Of a stretch of DNA of 64,000 nt, positions 40,672-51,050 are shown piece after piece (the first letter of the stretch is position 1; each line of letters starts with the position of its first letter). The stretch covers positions 179,889 to 243,888 of the forward strand of contig NZ_LMIT01000001.1 of the NCBI RefSeq assembly GCF_001428825.1, in the 5' to 3' direction. The position numbers and the translations under genes were made by a program. The notes beneath the pieces are model-generated. The model had not been told where the DNA came from. It worked only from the letters and a program-made list of their open reading frames with translations, and did not search any database. The stretch comes from Nocardioides sp. Root240. Its GTDB lineage: Bacteria; Actinomycetota; Actinomycetes; Propionibacteriales; Nocardioidaceae.

Positions 40672-43475
40672 GAGGCCCTCCGGCGCCCACCGGAGCCGCG
40701 GGCGCCCCGGACCGAGCTCCGGGCGGAGACCAGCAGGCCCTGCAGCAGCTCGAGCCAGCGGAGCACCGAGCCCGCGACGGCACTGGCCACGGCGAGGAGC
40801 AACAGGGTCGGCAGGCCGACCCGGCCGAGCGAGGACTGCTCACCGGAGGTGAGGGAGAGCGGCGCCTCCGTGGTCGGCACGACCGCGACGACGACCGGCT
40901 TCTCCGCCACTGGGGCGGGGTCGACCGCCACCGGTGCCGGGGGCACGACGCTCCCGCCGCCGGGCTGACCGGCCGGCTCCACGACGGGCGCCGCGGCGGT
41001 CGAGAAGTCGCACGCCTTCTCCAGCGTCGGTGCCTTGCCGCTCACCTCGAGCGCCGGGACCGCACCCTCCTGGGCGCGCACGGCGTTCACCGCGTTCGCC
41101 AGGTAGGCGTGCTGCGTCGCGAAGCCGTTGTCGTCGGTCAGCGGCAGGTAGCCCGCAGGCAGCGAGCCGTTGGCCTGACCGGGCACCTGGCCCGCGCCGC
41201 CGGCGTAGCAGAGGAACTTGGCGAGCTTGGTCGCCGTCGCCTTCTCCTCGCCGCTGGTCGGGAACACCGCGTAGACCGGCATCGCGCCCGGGTACGCCGC
41301 GCGACCCTTGGCCGTCGCCAGCTCGGCATCGTCGAGCACCCAGGTGCCGGCGTCGTCGTCCGCCGCGAGCAGGCCGGCCGCAGCCTTCAGGCCGGTCGTG
41401 TCGGGCTCGACGAACGTCCGCCCCGCGGCGTCGCCGAACTGCTGCCCGGTCGCGACCGTGGAGGTCGACTGCAGCGCAGCGGTCCGCAGGTTGTAGCGGC
41501 GCGCGGCGGGCAGCGAGACCAGGCCGAGCACGAAGCGGTACCCGACCGACTGGCGCCCCTCGGTGCGCAGCGGCAGCGTGGTGGCGTCGTAGCCGTCGTA
41601 CCGGCACACCGTGGCGGCTGCCGAGCTCGCGAACTGCAGGTTGAGGCCGATGGCCCCCAGTCCGGACAGCGGGTTCGCCACCAGCTGCAGGTACGGCGTC
41701 GGGCTCTTGCGGTAGCAGGCGTTGTCGTCGATGTACCACTGCGGCGCGACGTAGTCGTCGAGCAGCGGCCAGTTGTCGACCGGCAACTCGAGGCCCTTGT
41801 ACGCCGGGTTGACCTTCATGCCCCACGGGTCGGGCGTGCCGTCGAGCCAGGCCCGCGCCTCGGGGTCGGCGTCGAGCCAGCGGGTCAGTGCCCAGACCAG
41901 GTCGGAGTTCGAGGAGAAGATCTGCAGTGCCGCACCGGCCTGCAGCGTCGAGCGCTCGTCGATGCCGGGGTTGAGCGCGCGGAACTCCGGGTCCAGCGTG
42001 ATGTTGAGCGGGTTGTCGCCCAGACCGGGGTGGCCGTTGCGCACGAACGACACCGCCGGGTACGACGCGCTGAGGAGCTTGGCCACCAGCCGCGCATTGA
42101 GGTTGAGCTCCTCACGCCGCTGCTTGTCGCCGTCGTCGATCGAGAACGCGATGGCGAAGCCGCTGAAGGCGATCGGCGCCTGCGCGACCGGGCGCTGGTA
42201 GCCGCCCGGCTGCGGAGCGGTGCTGAACGCGCCCTTGATCTCGCCGGACTGCACGAGGGAGCGGGCGAGCGACTCGGCCTGCTGGACGTGGGTGAAGGAG
42301 TAGAGCGAGGAGGTGGTGCAGAACTTCGGGCGCCACGACGCGGTCAGCTCGTTGAGCATGACCGAGCCCATCAGCTCCAGCGGCTTCTCGGCGGACTCGA
42401 CCGGGCAGACCTCGGCGGTCTGCGCGAACTCCAGCGGCACGGTGATCCGGTTGCGCCAGTTGGACGCCGACCACCACAGGTTGCCGCGCACGGCCTGGTC
42501 GGAGGTGCGGCTGGCCGCCGGCTCCCCCGCCTCGTAGGAGCCGGTACGACGGCAGGTGGCATCGCCGGTCTCGACCTGGCTCTCGGTCAGCGGCACGCCC
42601 GCCTTGGTGGTCAGCTGCGTGCCCTCGGGCAGCGTCGTGCCCCAGGCGTCGCAGCTGATCCCGACGACGGGCACCGCGACGAGGGAGCAGGCCACCTTCG
42701 CCGAGCAGCCGAGGGAGGCGTTCTCGGCCTTGGTCCAGACCGCGAAGTCGACCGAGCCCTTCCCGTCCTTGCCGGTGATCCCGTAGGTCGTGTTGCTCGG
42801 CAGGCCGCCGGACTCGGCGTCGTCGGACTCCGGCGGCAGCGGCATGCAGCCGGTGCCGGGGTCGGGTCCGCCGTAGTAGGTCGTGCCGCCGGCCGCCTTG
42901 AACGGCAACCACCGCTCGGTCGTCAGCCGCGACACCGACGAGCACGCGGCGGGCAGGTCCGCCGGCGGGCCGACGACCGCCTGCCGGTCCTTGGCCTGGG
43001 CCCAGGCGTCGAAGCGCCACGACGGCGTGTTCGAGGCCGCGGCGAGGTAGCGCTCGGGCGCGGTCTGGGTCCAGCAGGTCTCCGGCGACAGCTTGACCTG
43101 CCCCTTAGGGGCGACACTGTCCGTGTCGACGCCGCGGCACTGCAGGAGCACGAAGGGGTACTCCTGGTTGCGCGCGTCCGAGGAGCTCGGGTCGGCGGCG
43201 ACCGCACCGGTCGGGTGCGCGCCCTCCCAGCTGACCTTGATCTCCTGGCGGCCGCGGAGGTTGGTGGTCTGCGAGACGCGGAGCTTGACCTTGTCGCGGC
43301 TCTGCTCGGTCTCCTTGCCGTCGGCGTCGATGAACGTGCGGACGGCGGTCACGGACTTCGTGACGCCCTCGGCAGCACCCGCGGGCGCCTGCCCGCCGGG
43401 CAGCACGACGGCGAGTCCGCCGAGGACGAAGGCGAGGGCGAACAGGATCCGCTCGGCACGACGACGGGCGCTCAT
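40668..43475 (-). CDS. Large membrane-anchored extracytoplasmic protein with binding-protein-like core
   Basis: The 935-residue protein has a signal peptide (about residues 1-35), a long Cys-containing extracytoplasmic part, a central region resembling PstS-type binding folds (roughly 370-700; MGSVMLNELTASWRPKFC, NPLNITLDPEFRALNPGI) and, after a Pro/Val-rich linker, a C-terminal helix (LPTLLLLAVASAVAGSVL) with a basic tail. It sits in a run of 4-bp overlapping genes after pstS. I recognise no named family for the whole protein. It may be a surface receptor or accessory of the phosphate importer. Confidence 0.6.
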   Translation of the reverse strand: MSARRRAERILFALAFVLGGLAVVLPGGQAPAGAAEGVTKSVTAVRTFIDADGKETEQSRDKVKLRVSQTTNLRGRQEIKVSWEGAHPTGAVAADPSSSDARNQEYPFVLLQCRGVDTDSVAPKGQVKLSPETCWTQTAPERYLAAASNTPSWRFDAWAQAKDRQAVVGPPADLPAACSSVSRLTTERWLPFKAAGGTTYYGGPDPGTGCMPLPPESDDAESGGLPSNTTYGITGKDGKGSVDFAVWTKAENASLGCSAKVACSLVAVPVVGISCDAWGTTLPEGTQLTTKAGVPLTESQVETGDATCRRTGSYEAGEPAASRTSDQAVRGNLWWSASNWRNRITVPLEFAQTAEVCPVESAEKPLELMGSVMLNELTASWRPKFCTTSSLYSFTHVQQAESLARSLVQSGEIKGAFSTAPQPGGYQRPVAQAPIAFSGFAIAFSIDDGDKQRREELNLNARLVAKLLSASYPAVSFVRNGHPGLGDNPLNITLDPEFRALNPGIDERSTLQAGAALQIFSSNSDLVWALTRWLDADPEARAWLDGTPDPWGMKVNPAYKGLELPVDNWPLLDDYVAPQWYIDDNACYRKSPTPYLQLVANPLSGLGAIGLNLQFASSAAATVCRYDGYDATTLPLRTEGRQSVGYRFVLGLVSLPAARRYNLRTAALQSTSTVATGQQFGDAAGRTFVEPDTTGLKAAAGLLAADDDAGTWVLDDAELATAKGRAAYPGAMPVYAVFPTSGEEKATATKLAKFLCYAGGAGQVPGQANGSLPAGYLPLTDDNGFATQHAYLANAVNAVRAQEGAVPALEVSGKAPTLEKACDFSTAAAPVVEPAGQPGGGSVVPPAPVAVDPAPVAEKPVVVAVVPTTEAPLSLTSGEQSSLGRVGLPTLLLLAVASAVAGSVLRWLELLQGLLVSARSSVRGARGSGGRRRAS

Positions 43476-45148
43476 CGGGTCCTCCTGCGGCCGACGAGCT
43501 GCGCCACCACCGGCGGCACGACCAGGACGCCCGCGAACAGGCCGACCACGAGCGCGGCCAGCACGGCCGGCGGACCCGAGCCGGCGTCCGGGTCGAGGGT
43601 GGTCGCGACGACCTGGACGTCGCCGGTCGTCGTACCGGTGCCGGTGCCGTCGTCGTTCACGCCCGCGACGGGTACGTCGCCCCCGGCCGCCGGAGCGTCG
43701 GGGATCCCGTCACCGTCGGTGTCGGCCGTCGCCGCACCGCCGCCGCCACCGCCGGTGCCCCCGCCCGGCGTACCGGTCTTGGGGCCGCCCGTACCGCCGG
43801 GGTTGTCGTTGTAGGTGCCGACGCCGTCGGCGCAGGGGCCCTTCGTGGGCCGGTCGCAGTCCGCCGGGAAGGGCGCAATCTTCGCGAGCAGGTTCTGCTC
43901 GGGGTGGCCGGCCACGAAGGTCGGGTTGTGGCAGTTCTTGACGTTCTTGATGATCGTGGAGTCGAAGACCACCTTCGGGTCGGCCTTCTTGAGCTTGTTG
44001 ACCTGCGTGAAGCTCGCCTGCACCAGGTTGATCGGCAGCGGCGAGTAGCCGATCGGGCCGATCTCGGACTGGCCCTCGCAGATCGAGTGCTTGAGGAAGT
44101 CGACGATCGTCTGCCGCTTCGCGGTCGTCATCCGGGAGTCGTCGGCGGCGGTCGGGACGATCGCGTAGACGTACGACGAGAGCGGGTAGGTCCGCTTGTC
44201 CGGGTTGACGTAGACCTTGTCGAGCTTCTGGGTCAGGTAGTTCGGGTCGCTCGGGTCGTCGTTGATCTCCGCCTTCGTCAGCGCGACCGCGACGTTGTAC
44301 TGCGTCGGGAGCGTGAAGTAGCCGGCCCTGTTGAGCAGCTTGGCGACCGGGTAGCCGGCCATCAGCGGGTAGGAGTACTCCTCCATCGCGATGGCGCCGA
44401 CCGAGCCCTTGGCCTTGATGAAGTTCATGACCCCGTCGGAGCCGGTCTGCGCGCGCTGCGGGCCGCGCGCATCGCCGCAGTTGAGCGGGAAGTAGTCGGT
44501 CGGCGCGGCCTTGCCGCCGTTGCAGTCCTTCCACAGGCTCGGGTACTGGCTGGTCATCCAGGTGCTGAACTGGTTGGTGACGCCGGCGCCGTCGGCGCGC
44601 ACGACCGGGATGATCGGGATCGACGGCAGCGCACGGCCGTTGTTGTCCTTGGTGACCGCGGCGTCGTTCCAGTTGGTGATCTTGTTGGTGAAGATCTTGG
44701 CCAGCGTCTCCCCCGACAGCCGCAGGTTGCGGACCCGCTGGCCACCGACCTCCAGGTTGTAGGGGAAGGCGGTCCCGCCCGCGACGACGGGCAGGTAGGC
44801 GAACGAGCGACCCAGGGACGAGTCGGTCGCGCCGGTCGTCGGGTCCTTGCCGCGGTACGGCGAGTCGGTGACGCCGAAGTCGGTGGACTTGTTGGCGTAG
44901 TCCTTGCGGCCCTGCGCCGCACCGTTCGCGGTGTAGACGACCTTCAGGCCCTTGGCGTCGACGTCGGCGACCCACTGGTTGACCGCGTTCGCGGCCCACG
45001 ACGACCCGGAGCCCTGGATCAGGGCGTACGACGGCGCGGCGGCGCTGGCCGCGCCGGGACCGGCCGCGACGGCGAGGTAGCCGGCGAGCAGGATCGCGAC
45101 GGCGCGAGCGCCTCGCAGAGCGGGCCGGTGGGCCAGCTTCGGGTTCAT
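43472..45148 (-). CDS. pstS: PstS-like phosphate-binding protein with C-terminal membrane anchor
   Basis: The 558-residue protein has a signal peptide (cut near ASAAAPS), then a PstS-type binding domain: GSGSSWAANAVNQW, SPYRGKDP, LSGETLAKIFTNKITNW and VVRADGAGVTNQFSTW. A Gly-rich linker with one calcium-type loop (DTDGDGIPD) follows, and a C-terminal helix with RRRTR tail. Typical PstS proteins are lipoproteins of about 370 residues; here the lipobox is replaced by a C-terminal anchor. It overlaps pstA by 4 bp. It captures phosphate for PstCA. Confidence 0.85.
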   Translation of the reverse strand: MNPKLAHRPALRGARAVAILLAGYLAVAAGPGAASAAAPSYALIQGSGSSWAANAVNQWVADVDAKGLKVVYTANGAAQGRKDYANKSTDFGVTDSPYRGKDPTTGATDSSLGRSFAYLPVVAGGTAFPYNLEVGGQRVRNLRLSGETLAKIFTNKITNWNDAAVTKDNNGRALPSIPIIPVVRADGAGVTNQFSTWMTSQYPSLWKDCNGGKAAPTDYFPLNCGDARGPQRAQTGSDGVMNFIKAKGSVGAIAMEEYSYPLMAGYPVAKLLNRAGYFTLPTQYNVAVALTKAEINDDPSDPNYLTQKLDKVYVNPDKRTYPLSSYVYAIVPTAADDSRMTTAKRQTIVDFLKHSICEGQSEIGPIGYSPLPINLVQASFTQVNKLKKADPKVVFDSTIIKNVKNCHNPTFVAGHPEQNLLAKIAPFPADCDRPTKGPCADGVGTYNDNPGGTGGPKTGTPGGGTGGGGGGAATADTDGDGIPDAPAAGGDVPVAGVNDDGTGTGTTTGDVQVVATTLDPDAGSGPPAVLAALVVGLFAGVLVVPPVVAQLVGRRRTR

Positions 45149-46254
45149 CGGTTCTTCCTTCCCCTGGCCGCCAGGCGGGCGAGCAGGAACAGCGAGAGCA
45201 CGACGGCCAGCAGGACGGCGGCGCCGGCGTAGGCACGCTGCTCCATCTCCGGGCTGCCGGTGCTCACCGAGGCGTAGACGAACAGCGGGAGCGAGTTCAT
45301 CGGGTTGTGGGTCGGGTCGGCGTTGAAGAAGGTCGACGCCCCCGAGGTCAGCAGGAGCGGCGAGGTCTCGCCGACGGCGCGCGCGACCCCGAGGATCAGC
45401 GCCGTCGCCAGGCCGGGCCGGGCGGTCGGCAGGACGACCTTCCAGACCGTCTGCCAGCGTCCGGCGCCGAGGGCGTACGACGCCTCGCGCAGGCCGTTCG
45501 GCACGACGCGGAGCACCACCTCGCTGGCCCGGGCCATGATCGGCAGCGCCATCACTGCGAGGGCGAGGGACGCGGCCAGGCCGCTGGTCTCCATGCCGAG
45601 GTTGACGATCCAGACGGTGTAGATGAACAGGCCGGCGACGATCGAGGGCAGCGCGGTCATCGCCTCGACGACGGTGCGCACGAGCAGGGCGCCCTTCCCG
45701 CCGACCTCGGAGATGTAGACCGCCGTGGCCACGCCGAGCGGCATCGCGATCGCGACCGCGATGCACACCTCGATCACCGTGCCGACGAGGGCGTGGGCGA
45801 TGCCCCCCTTGGTGAACGGGTCGTCGGCGCGGACCCCCGCCATGTCGTCGACGAAGAAGTTCCAGTGCGTCAGCGCCGGCATGCCCTTCCACACGGTGGT
45901 GAGCACCGTGCTCAGCAGCGCCAGGCCGATCAGCGCGGGGGCGGCCATCACGACGGCGGCGACCACGCGGTCGACCACGATGCGGCGGGGATGGGTCAGC
46001 GCGGTCAGGCCGGCGTAGAAGGCGACGAAGACGACGTACCAGATCACGACGAAGCCGACGGAGCCGGAGAACGGCAGCACCTGGCTGTAGGCCACCCACG
46101 TGGTCGCGACGGACCCGAGCACGGCACCGAGCAGGGTCAGCGAGTCCTCCCGGGTGCGGTGGCCGGCCCGGCGCAGCACCTCGGTCGCCGGTGCGGGCAC
46201 GGCCTCGGCGGCGGGCTCGACGGGAGCCTCCACGGCGATCTCCACGGCGGTCAC
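45145..46254 (-). CDS. pstA: Phosphate ABC transporter permease PstA
   Basis: This 369-residue permease has about six main hydrophobic segments after an N-terminal Ala/Pro/Glu-rich tail, with the PstA features GIAHALVGTVIEVCIAVAIA, EVGGKGALLVRTVVEAMTAL and the EAA loop REASYALGAGRWQTVWKVVL. The GTG start at 46254 overlaps the pstC stop by 4 bp. It forms the phosphate channel with PstC. Confidence 0.92.
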   Translation of the reverse strand: MTAVEIAVEAPVEPAAEAVPAPATEVLRRAGHRTREDSLTLLGAVLGSVATTWVAYSQVLPFSGSVGFVVIWYVVFVAFYAGLTALTHPRRIVVDRVVAAVVMAAPALIGLALLSTVLTTVWKGMPALTHWNFFVDDMAGVRADDPFTKGGIAHALVGTVIEVCIAVAIAMPLGVATAVYISEVGGKGALLVRTVVEAMTALPSIVAGLFIYTVWIVNLGMETSGLAASLALAVMALPIMARASEVVLRVVPNGLREASYALGAGRWQTVWKVVLPTARPGLATALILGVARAVGETSPLLLTSGASTFFNADPTHNPMNSLPLFVYASVSTGSPEMEQRAYAGAAVLLAVVLSLFLLARLAARGRKNR

Positions 46255-47303
46255 AGCTCGGTCACCCCGCCTCCGCGCGAGCGGGCCACGACGACGGCGG
46301 CCATGCTGTTGACGACCAGGGTCATCACGAAGAGCAGGAAGCCGGCGGTGAGCAGCGCCGAGAGCTGGGCGGGCGAGGCCTCCTTGAAGCCGGAGGCGAT
46401 CAGCGCGGAGATGGTGGCCGTGCCGGACTCCAGCACGTACGGCTTGATCTCGAACGCCTGCGAGATGACCATCACCACCGAGATCGTCTCGCCGAGGGCG
46501 CGCCCGAGCGCCAGCATGGTGCCGCCGATGACACCGCCGCGACCGAAGGGCAGCACCACCGTGCGCACCATCGCCCAACGGGTCGCACCCAGCGCGAGCG
46601 CCGCCTCCTTCTCCCCTGCCGGCGCCTCGGAGAACACCTCGCGCATGACCGAGGTGGCCATCGGGAAGATCATCATCGCCACCGCGAGGGCGGCGATCGC
46701 CGCGGAGCCGGCGTACGACGGGTAGCCCGGCGCCTGGGTCCAGATCGGGTAGTCGACGTCGGTGCGCACCTTGAAGAACGGGATCCAGCCGAGGTACTTG
46801 CTGATCCAGTGCGTGACCTCCGTGGCGCGCGGCTGGATGACGATGAGCACCCACAGGCCGAACACGATGCCCGGCACCGCCGCCATCAGGTCGACGGCGC
46901 GGACCAGCAGCGGCCGGGCCCAGCCGGGCGCCCAGTCGGTGATGTAGAGCGCGGTCAGCAGCGAGAGCGGGAAGGCGATGAGCAGCGCGATGACCGCGAC
47001 CTGGATCGTCCCGAGCAGGACCGCGGCGATGCCGACGATGTCCTGGCTGGGCAGCCAGCGGTACTCGGTGAAGAACGACAGCCCGTAGTGCTGCAGCGTC
47101 GGCACCGACTGGATGCCGAGGAAGATCCCGATCCCCGAGGTGATCGCCAGGACGGTGAAGGCGAGCACCCGCACGACCTGCAGGAAGACCTTGTCCTGGA
47201 GCGAGTACCGCACGGCGATCGGCCGTGGCAGGTCCTCATCGACGCCGGTCCACGGGTCGTCGGACGACGACGCCGGGGACGGCGGAACAGCGACACGCGA
47301 CAT
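46251..47303 (-). CDS. pstC: Phosphate ABC transporter permease PstC
   Basis: The 350-residue permease has about six hydrophobic segments, the PstC blocks ALYITDWAPGWARPLLVRAV and LMAAVPGIVFGLWVLIVI, and the EAA-type loop EKEAALALGATRWAMVRTVV. It is the first gene of the pst run, so its upstream region (47304-47399) should hold the phosphate-responsive control. That region is AT-rich and carries an inverted repeat. Confidence 0.92.
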   Translation of the reverse strand: MSRVAVPPSPASSSDDPWTGVDEDLPRPIAVRYSLQDKVFLQVVRVLAFTVLAITSGIGIFLGIQSVPTLQHYGLSFFTEYRWLPSQDIVGIAAVLLGTIQVAVIALLIAFPLSLLTALYITDWAPGWARPLLVRAVDLMAAVPGIVFGLWVLIVIQPRATEVTHWISKYLGWIPFFKVRTDVDYPIWTQAPGYPSYAGSAAIAALAVAMMIFPMATSVMREVFSEAPAGEKEAALALGATRWAMVRTVVLPFGRGGVIGGTMLALGRALGETISVVMVISQAFEIKPYVLESGTATISALIASGFKEASPAQLSALLTAGFLLFVMTLVVNSMAAVVVARSRGGGVTEL

Positions 47304-47339
47304 ACGAGGGCACCCCTACCCGTACGCGGCCCCCGATGG

Positions 47340-47375
47340 CCGAACCAACTAACACTCCTAAGTGTAGTGGTTCGG
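47340..47375. promoter_or_regulatory. Imperfect inverted repeat in the pstC upstream region
   Basis: CCGAACCAACTAACACT faces AGTGTAGTGGTTCGG across a 4-nt spacer, a stem with two bulged A residues. The next 20 bp are AT-rich (TTAATTTAGAAAC). It could end lgt transcription or bind a regulator of pst, such as a PhoP-type protein. The sequence does not match a PHO box I can recognise. Confidence 0.4.
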
Positions 47376-47399
47376 CTGTATTAATTTAGAAACTTTGGT

Positions 47400-48410
47400 T
47401 CAGATCGTGGACGTGTCGTCCTCGGCGGTGTCCGCCTCGGGGTCTCGTGACGGTCGCTGCGCGACCTCCTCGACCTCCGGGGTCGACGCGACCTCCTCGA
47501 CCTCCGGTGCGGTGCGCCCGTCGACGTACACGCTCTCCTCACGGCCGGGACGGTTGCGGAGCGACCAGGCGAAGTAGGCAGCGGCGATGACGAACAGGAC
47601 GATCGAGGTCCACACGTTGAAGCGCAGGCCCAGGACGTCGTTGAGCTGGACGTCGTCGATCCGGATGTACTCGATCCAGCCGCGGCCGAGCGTGTAGGCC
47701 ATGACGTAGATCGCCATCACCTTGCCGTGACCGAGGCGGAAGCGGCGGTCGAGCCAGATGATCAGCGCGAAGGCGGCCAGGTTCCACAGACACTCGTAGA
47801 GGAACGTGGGGTGGAAGTAGGCGACGTCGGGCACGATGCCGCCGTTGGCAGCGAGCGCGTCCTTGTACTGGTCGCTGGCGACGTACGCCGAGCTGAAGTG
47901 GTCCTTGTCGATCTCCAGGCCCCAGGGCAGGTCGGTCGGGCGGCCGTAGAGCTCCTGGTTGAACCAGTTGCCCCAGCGGCCGATCGCCTGCGCGACCAGG
48001 ACGCCCGGGGCGAGCGCGTCGAGCATCGGCTCGAGCCTGATGCCCTTGCGGCGGGCACCGATCCACGCACCGACGGCACCCAGGCCGACGCCGCCCCAGA
48101 TGCCGAGGCCGCCGTGCCAGACGTAGAGCGCGTTGACTGGGGTGCCGTCGGCGCCGAAGTACTTCTCCCAGTCCGTCGCCACGTGGTAGAGCCGCGCGCC
48201 GACGAGGCCGAACGGCACCGCCCACAGGGCGACGTCCTGCACCTCGCCGAGGGTGCCGCCGCGTGCCTGCCACCGCTTCTCGCCGATCCAGATGGCGACG
48301 ACGATGCCGAGGATGATGCACAGCGCGTAGCCGCGCAGCGGGAACGGACCGATGTGCCACACCCCGTTGGCCGGGCTCGGGATGGTGGCGGTGATGAGCT
48401 GGGTGAGCAC
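47400..48410 (-). CDS. lgt: Prolipoprotein diacylglyceryl transferase
   Basis: The 336-residue membrane enzyme has about seven hydrophobic segments and the Lgt signature AIGRWGNWFNQELYGRPT with the conserved Arg and Asn. A C-terminal acidic tail rich in Glu and Thr (EVEEVASTPEVEEVA, a short tandem repeat) extends it. It attaches diacylglycerol to the lipobox Cys of lipoproteins such as the two binding proteins and the SCO protein of this window. It follows the SCO gene after 12 bp and ends the trp-linked transcript. Confidence 0.94.
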   Translation of the reverse strand: MLTQLITATIPSPANGVWHIGPFPLRGYALCIILGIVVAIWIGEKRWQARGGTLGEVQDVALWAVPFGLVGARLYHVATDWEKYFGADGTPVNALYVWHGGLGIWGGVGLGAVGAWIGARRKGIRLEPMLDALAPGVLVAQAIGRWGNWFNQELYGRPTDLPWGLEIDKDHFSSAYVASDQYKDALAANGGIVPDVAYFHPTFLYECLWNLAAFALIIWLDRRFRLGHGKVMAIYVMAYTLGRGWIEYIRIDDVQLNDVLGLRFNVWTSIVLFVIAAAYFAWSLRNRPGREESVYVDGRTAPEVEEVASTPEVEEVAQRPSRDPEADTAEDDTSTI

Positions 48411-48422
48411 GGCGTCTTGTCC

Positions 48423-49040
48423 TCAGTCCTCGGTGAGCAGGGTGTGCAGGTCGGCCGCGAACTCGGTGCTCGAGGTCTCCTGGTTCCACAGGGCGATCGC
48501 CCGGTTGCTGCCGTCGATGGCGAGCGTGATCGTCGAGTGCCCGCCGAGGTCACGACCGCCGGTCGGGAGCTTCTTGCCGTCGTTGACGTAGACGTGCAGG
48601 GAGTTGCCGAGCTCGATGACCTGGTCGAGCTCGCCGGTGAGGCCGATGAAGGCCTTGTTGTACTTGTCGAGGTAGGCGCGCATCGCCTTCTCGTCGTCAC
48701 GCGCGGGGTCGGTCGTCACCAGCACCACGTCGACCTGCTTGCGGTCGGCGTCGTCGAGCCGGTTCATGGCCGTGGCGAGGTTGTTCATCACCATCGGGCA
48801 GTAGTCCGCGCAGTTCGTGTAGCCGAAGAAGACCAGGGTGAGCGGCTTGTCGGTGTCGGCGACGAGCGAGTACGGCCGACCGCTGGTGTCGGTCAGCGCG
48901 ATGTCGGCCGTGTCGTAGGGCTGGTCGAGCCGACTGCCCGTGAACTCCTTCTCGGTGCCGGTGCCGCACGCGGCGAGCAACAGCCCCGCGAGCGCCAGTC
49001 CGACAGATGCGGCCCTACGCACGAACAGCCCCCGCAACAC
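48423..49040 (-). CDS. SCO1/SenC-family lipoprotein
   Basis: The 205-residue protein has a lipoprotein signal with lipobox LAAC (residues 22-25), then a thioredoxin-like SCO domain: FFGYTNCADYCP with the CxxxC copper-binding pair, TTDPARDDEKAMRAYL and a late His (GGHSTI). It probably delivers copper or reducing power for cytochrome oxidase assembly, outside the membrane. The ATG overlaps trpA by 26 bp; a GTG at 49022 would cut this to 8 bp and is equally plausible. Function is by family. Confidence 0.85.
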   Translation of the reverse strand: MLRGLFVRRAASVGLALAGLLLAACGTGTEKEFTGSRLDQPYDTADIALTDTSGRPYSLVADTDKPLTLVFFGYTNCADYCPMVMNNLATAMNRLDDADRKQVDVVLVTTDPARDDEKAMRAYLDKYNKAFIGLTGELDQVIELGNSLHVYVNDGKKLPTGGRDLGGHSTITLAIDGSNRAIALWNQETSSTEFAADLHTLLTED

Positions 49041-49835
49041 CTGCGGCGAGCTCCTCGGTCAACGCCGCCAGGGCGGCCAGCCCGGCGGCCCGGTCGCCCG
49101 CGTTGTCGAGCAGGGTCCGCACGAACGCCGAGCCCACGATCACCCCGTCGGCGTACGCCGCCAGGTCGGCCGCCTGCGCGCCCGTGCTCACGCCCACGCC
49201 CACGCCGACGGGCAGATCGGCCCCGCCGTTCGGGCTCAGCGCCTTGGTGCGGGCGATCAACGGGGCGACGCCCGCGGCGGTCGCCTGCTTGGTGCCGGTC
49301 ACGCCCATGATCCCGGTCGCGTAGACGAAGCCGCGCGAGGCGGCCGTGGTCAGCGCGATCCGCTCGTCGGTGGAGGAGGGCGCGACGAGGAAGACCTTGT
49401 CGAGGTCGCGCGCGTCCGCGGCCGCGACCCACTCGGGGGCGAAGTCCGGTGTCAGGTCGGGCGTGATCAGGCCCGCGCCGCCGGCGTTCGCCAGGTCCTG
49501 CGCGAACCGCTCGACGCCGTACCGCTCGATGGGGTTCCAGTAGGTCATCACGAGCGTCGGCACGCCGGTGGCGGCGACCGCCTCGACCGTGCGCAGCACG
49601 TCGGTGGTGCGCACGCCCGCCTCGAGCGCCTGCTGGGCGGCGGCCTGGATGATCGGGCCGTCCATGACCGGGTCGCTGTAGGGCAGGCCGATCTCGATGA
49701 CGTCGCAGCCGGCGGCGACCATCGCCTTGAGGGCCGCGATGCTGCCGTCGACGTCGGGGAAGCCCGCCGGCAGGTAGCCCACGAGGGCGGCGCGGTCCTC
49801 GGCCCGCGCCTTCTCGAACGCGGTGCGGGTGCCGG

Positions 49836-49839
<4 letters not shown>
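49015..49839 (-). CDS. trpA: Tryptophan synthase alpha subunit
   Basis: This is a 274-residue TIM-barrel enzyme with the TrpA motifs [25 protein letters not shown] (Asp for indole-glycerol phosphate cleavage), [13 protein letters not shown] and [14 protein letters not shown]. It makes indole, passed through a tunnel to TrpB. The GTG start at 49839 overlaps the trpB stop by 4 bp. Confidence 0.95.
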
Positions 49840-51046
<1,207 letters not shown>

Positions 51047-51050
<4 letters not shown>

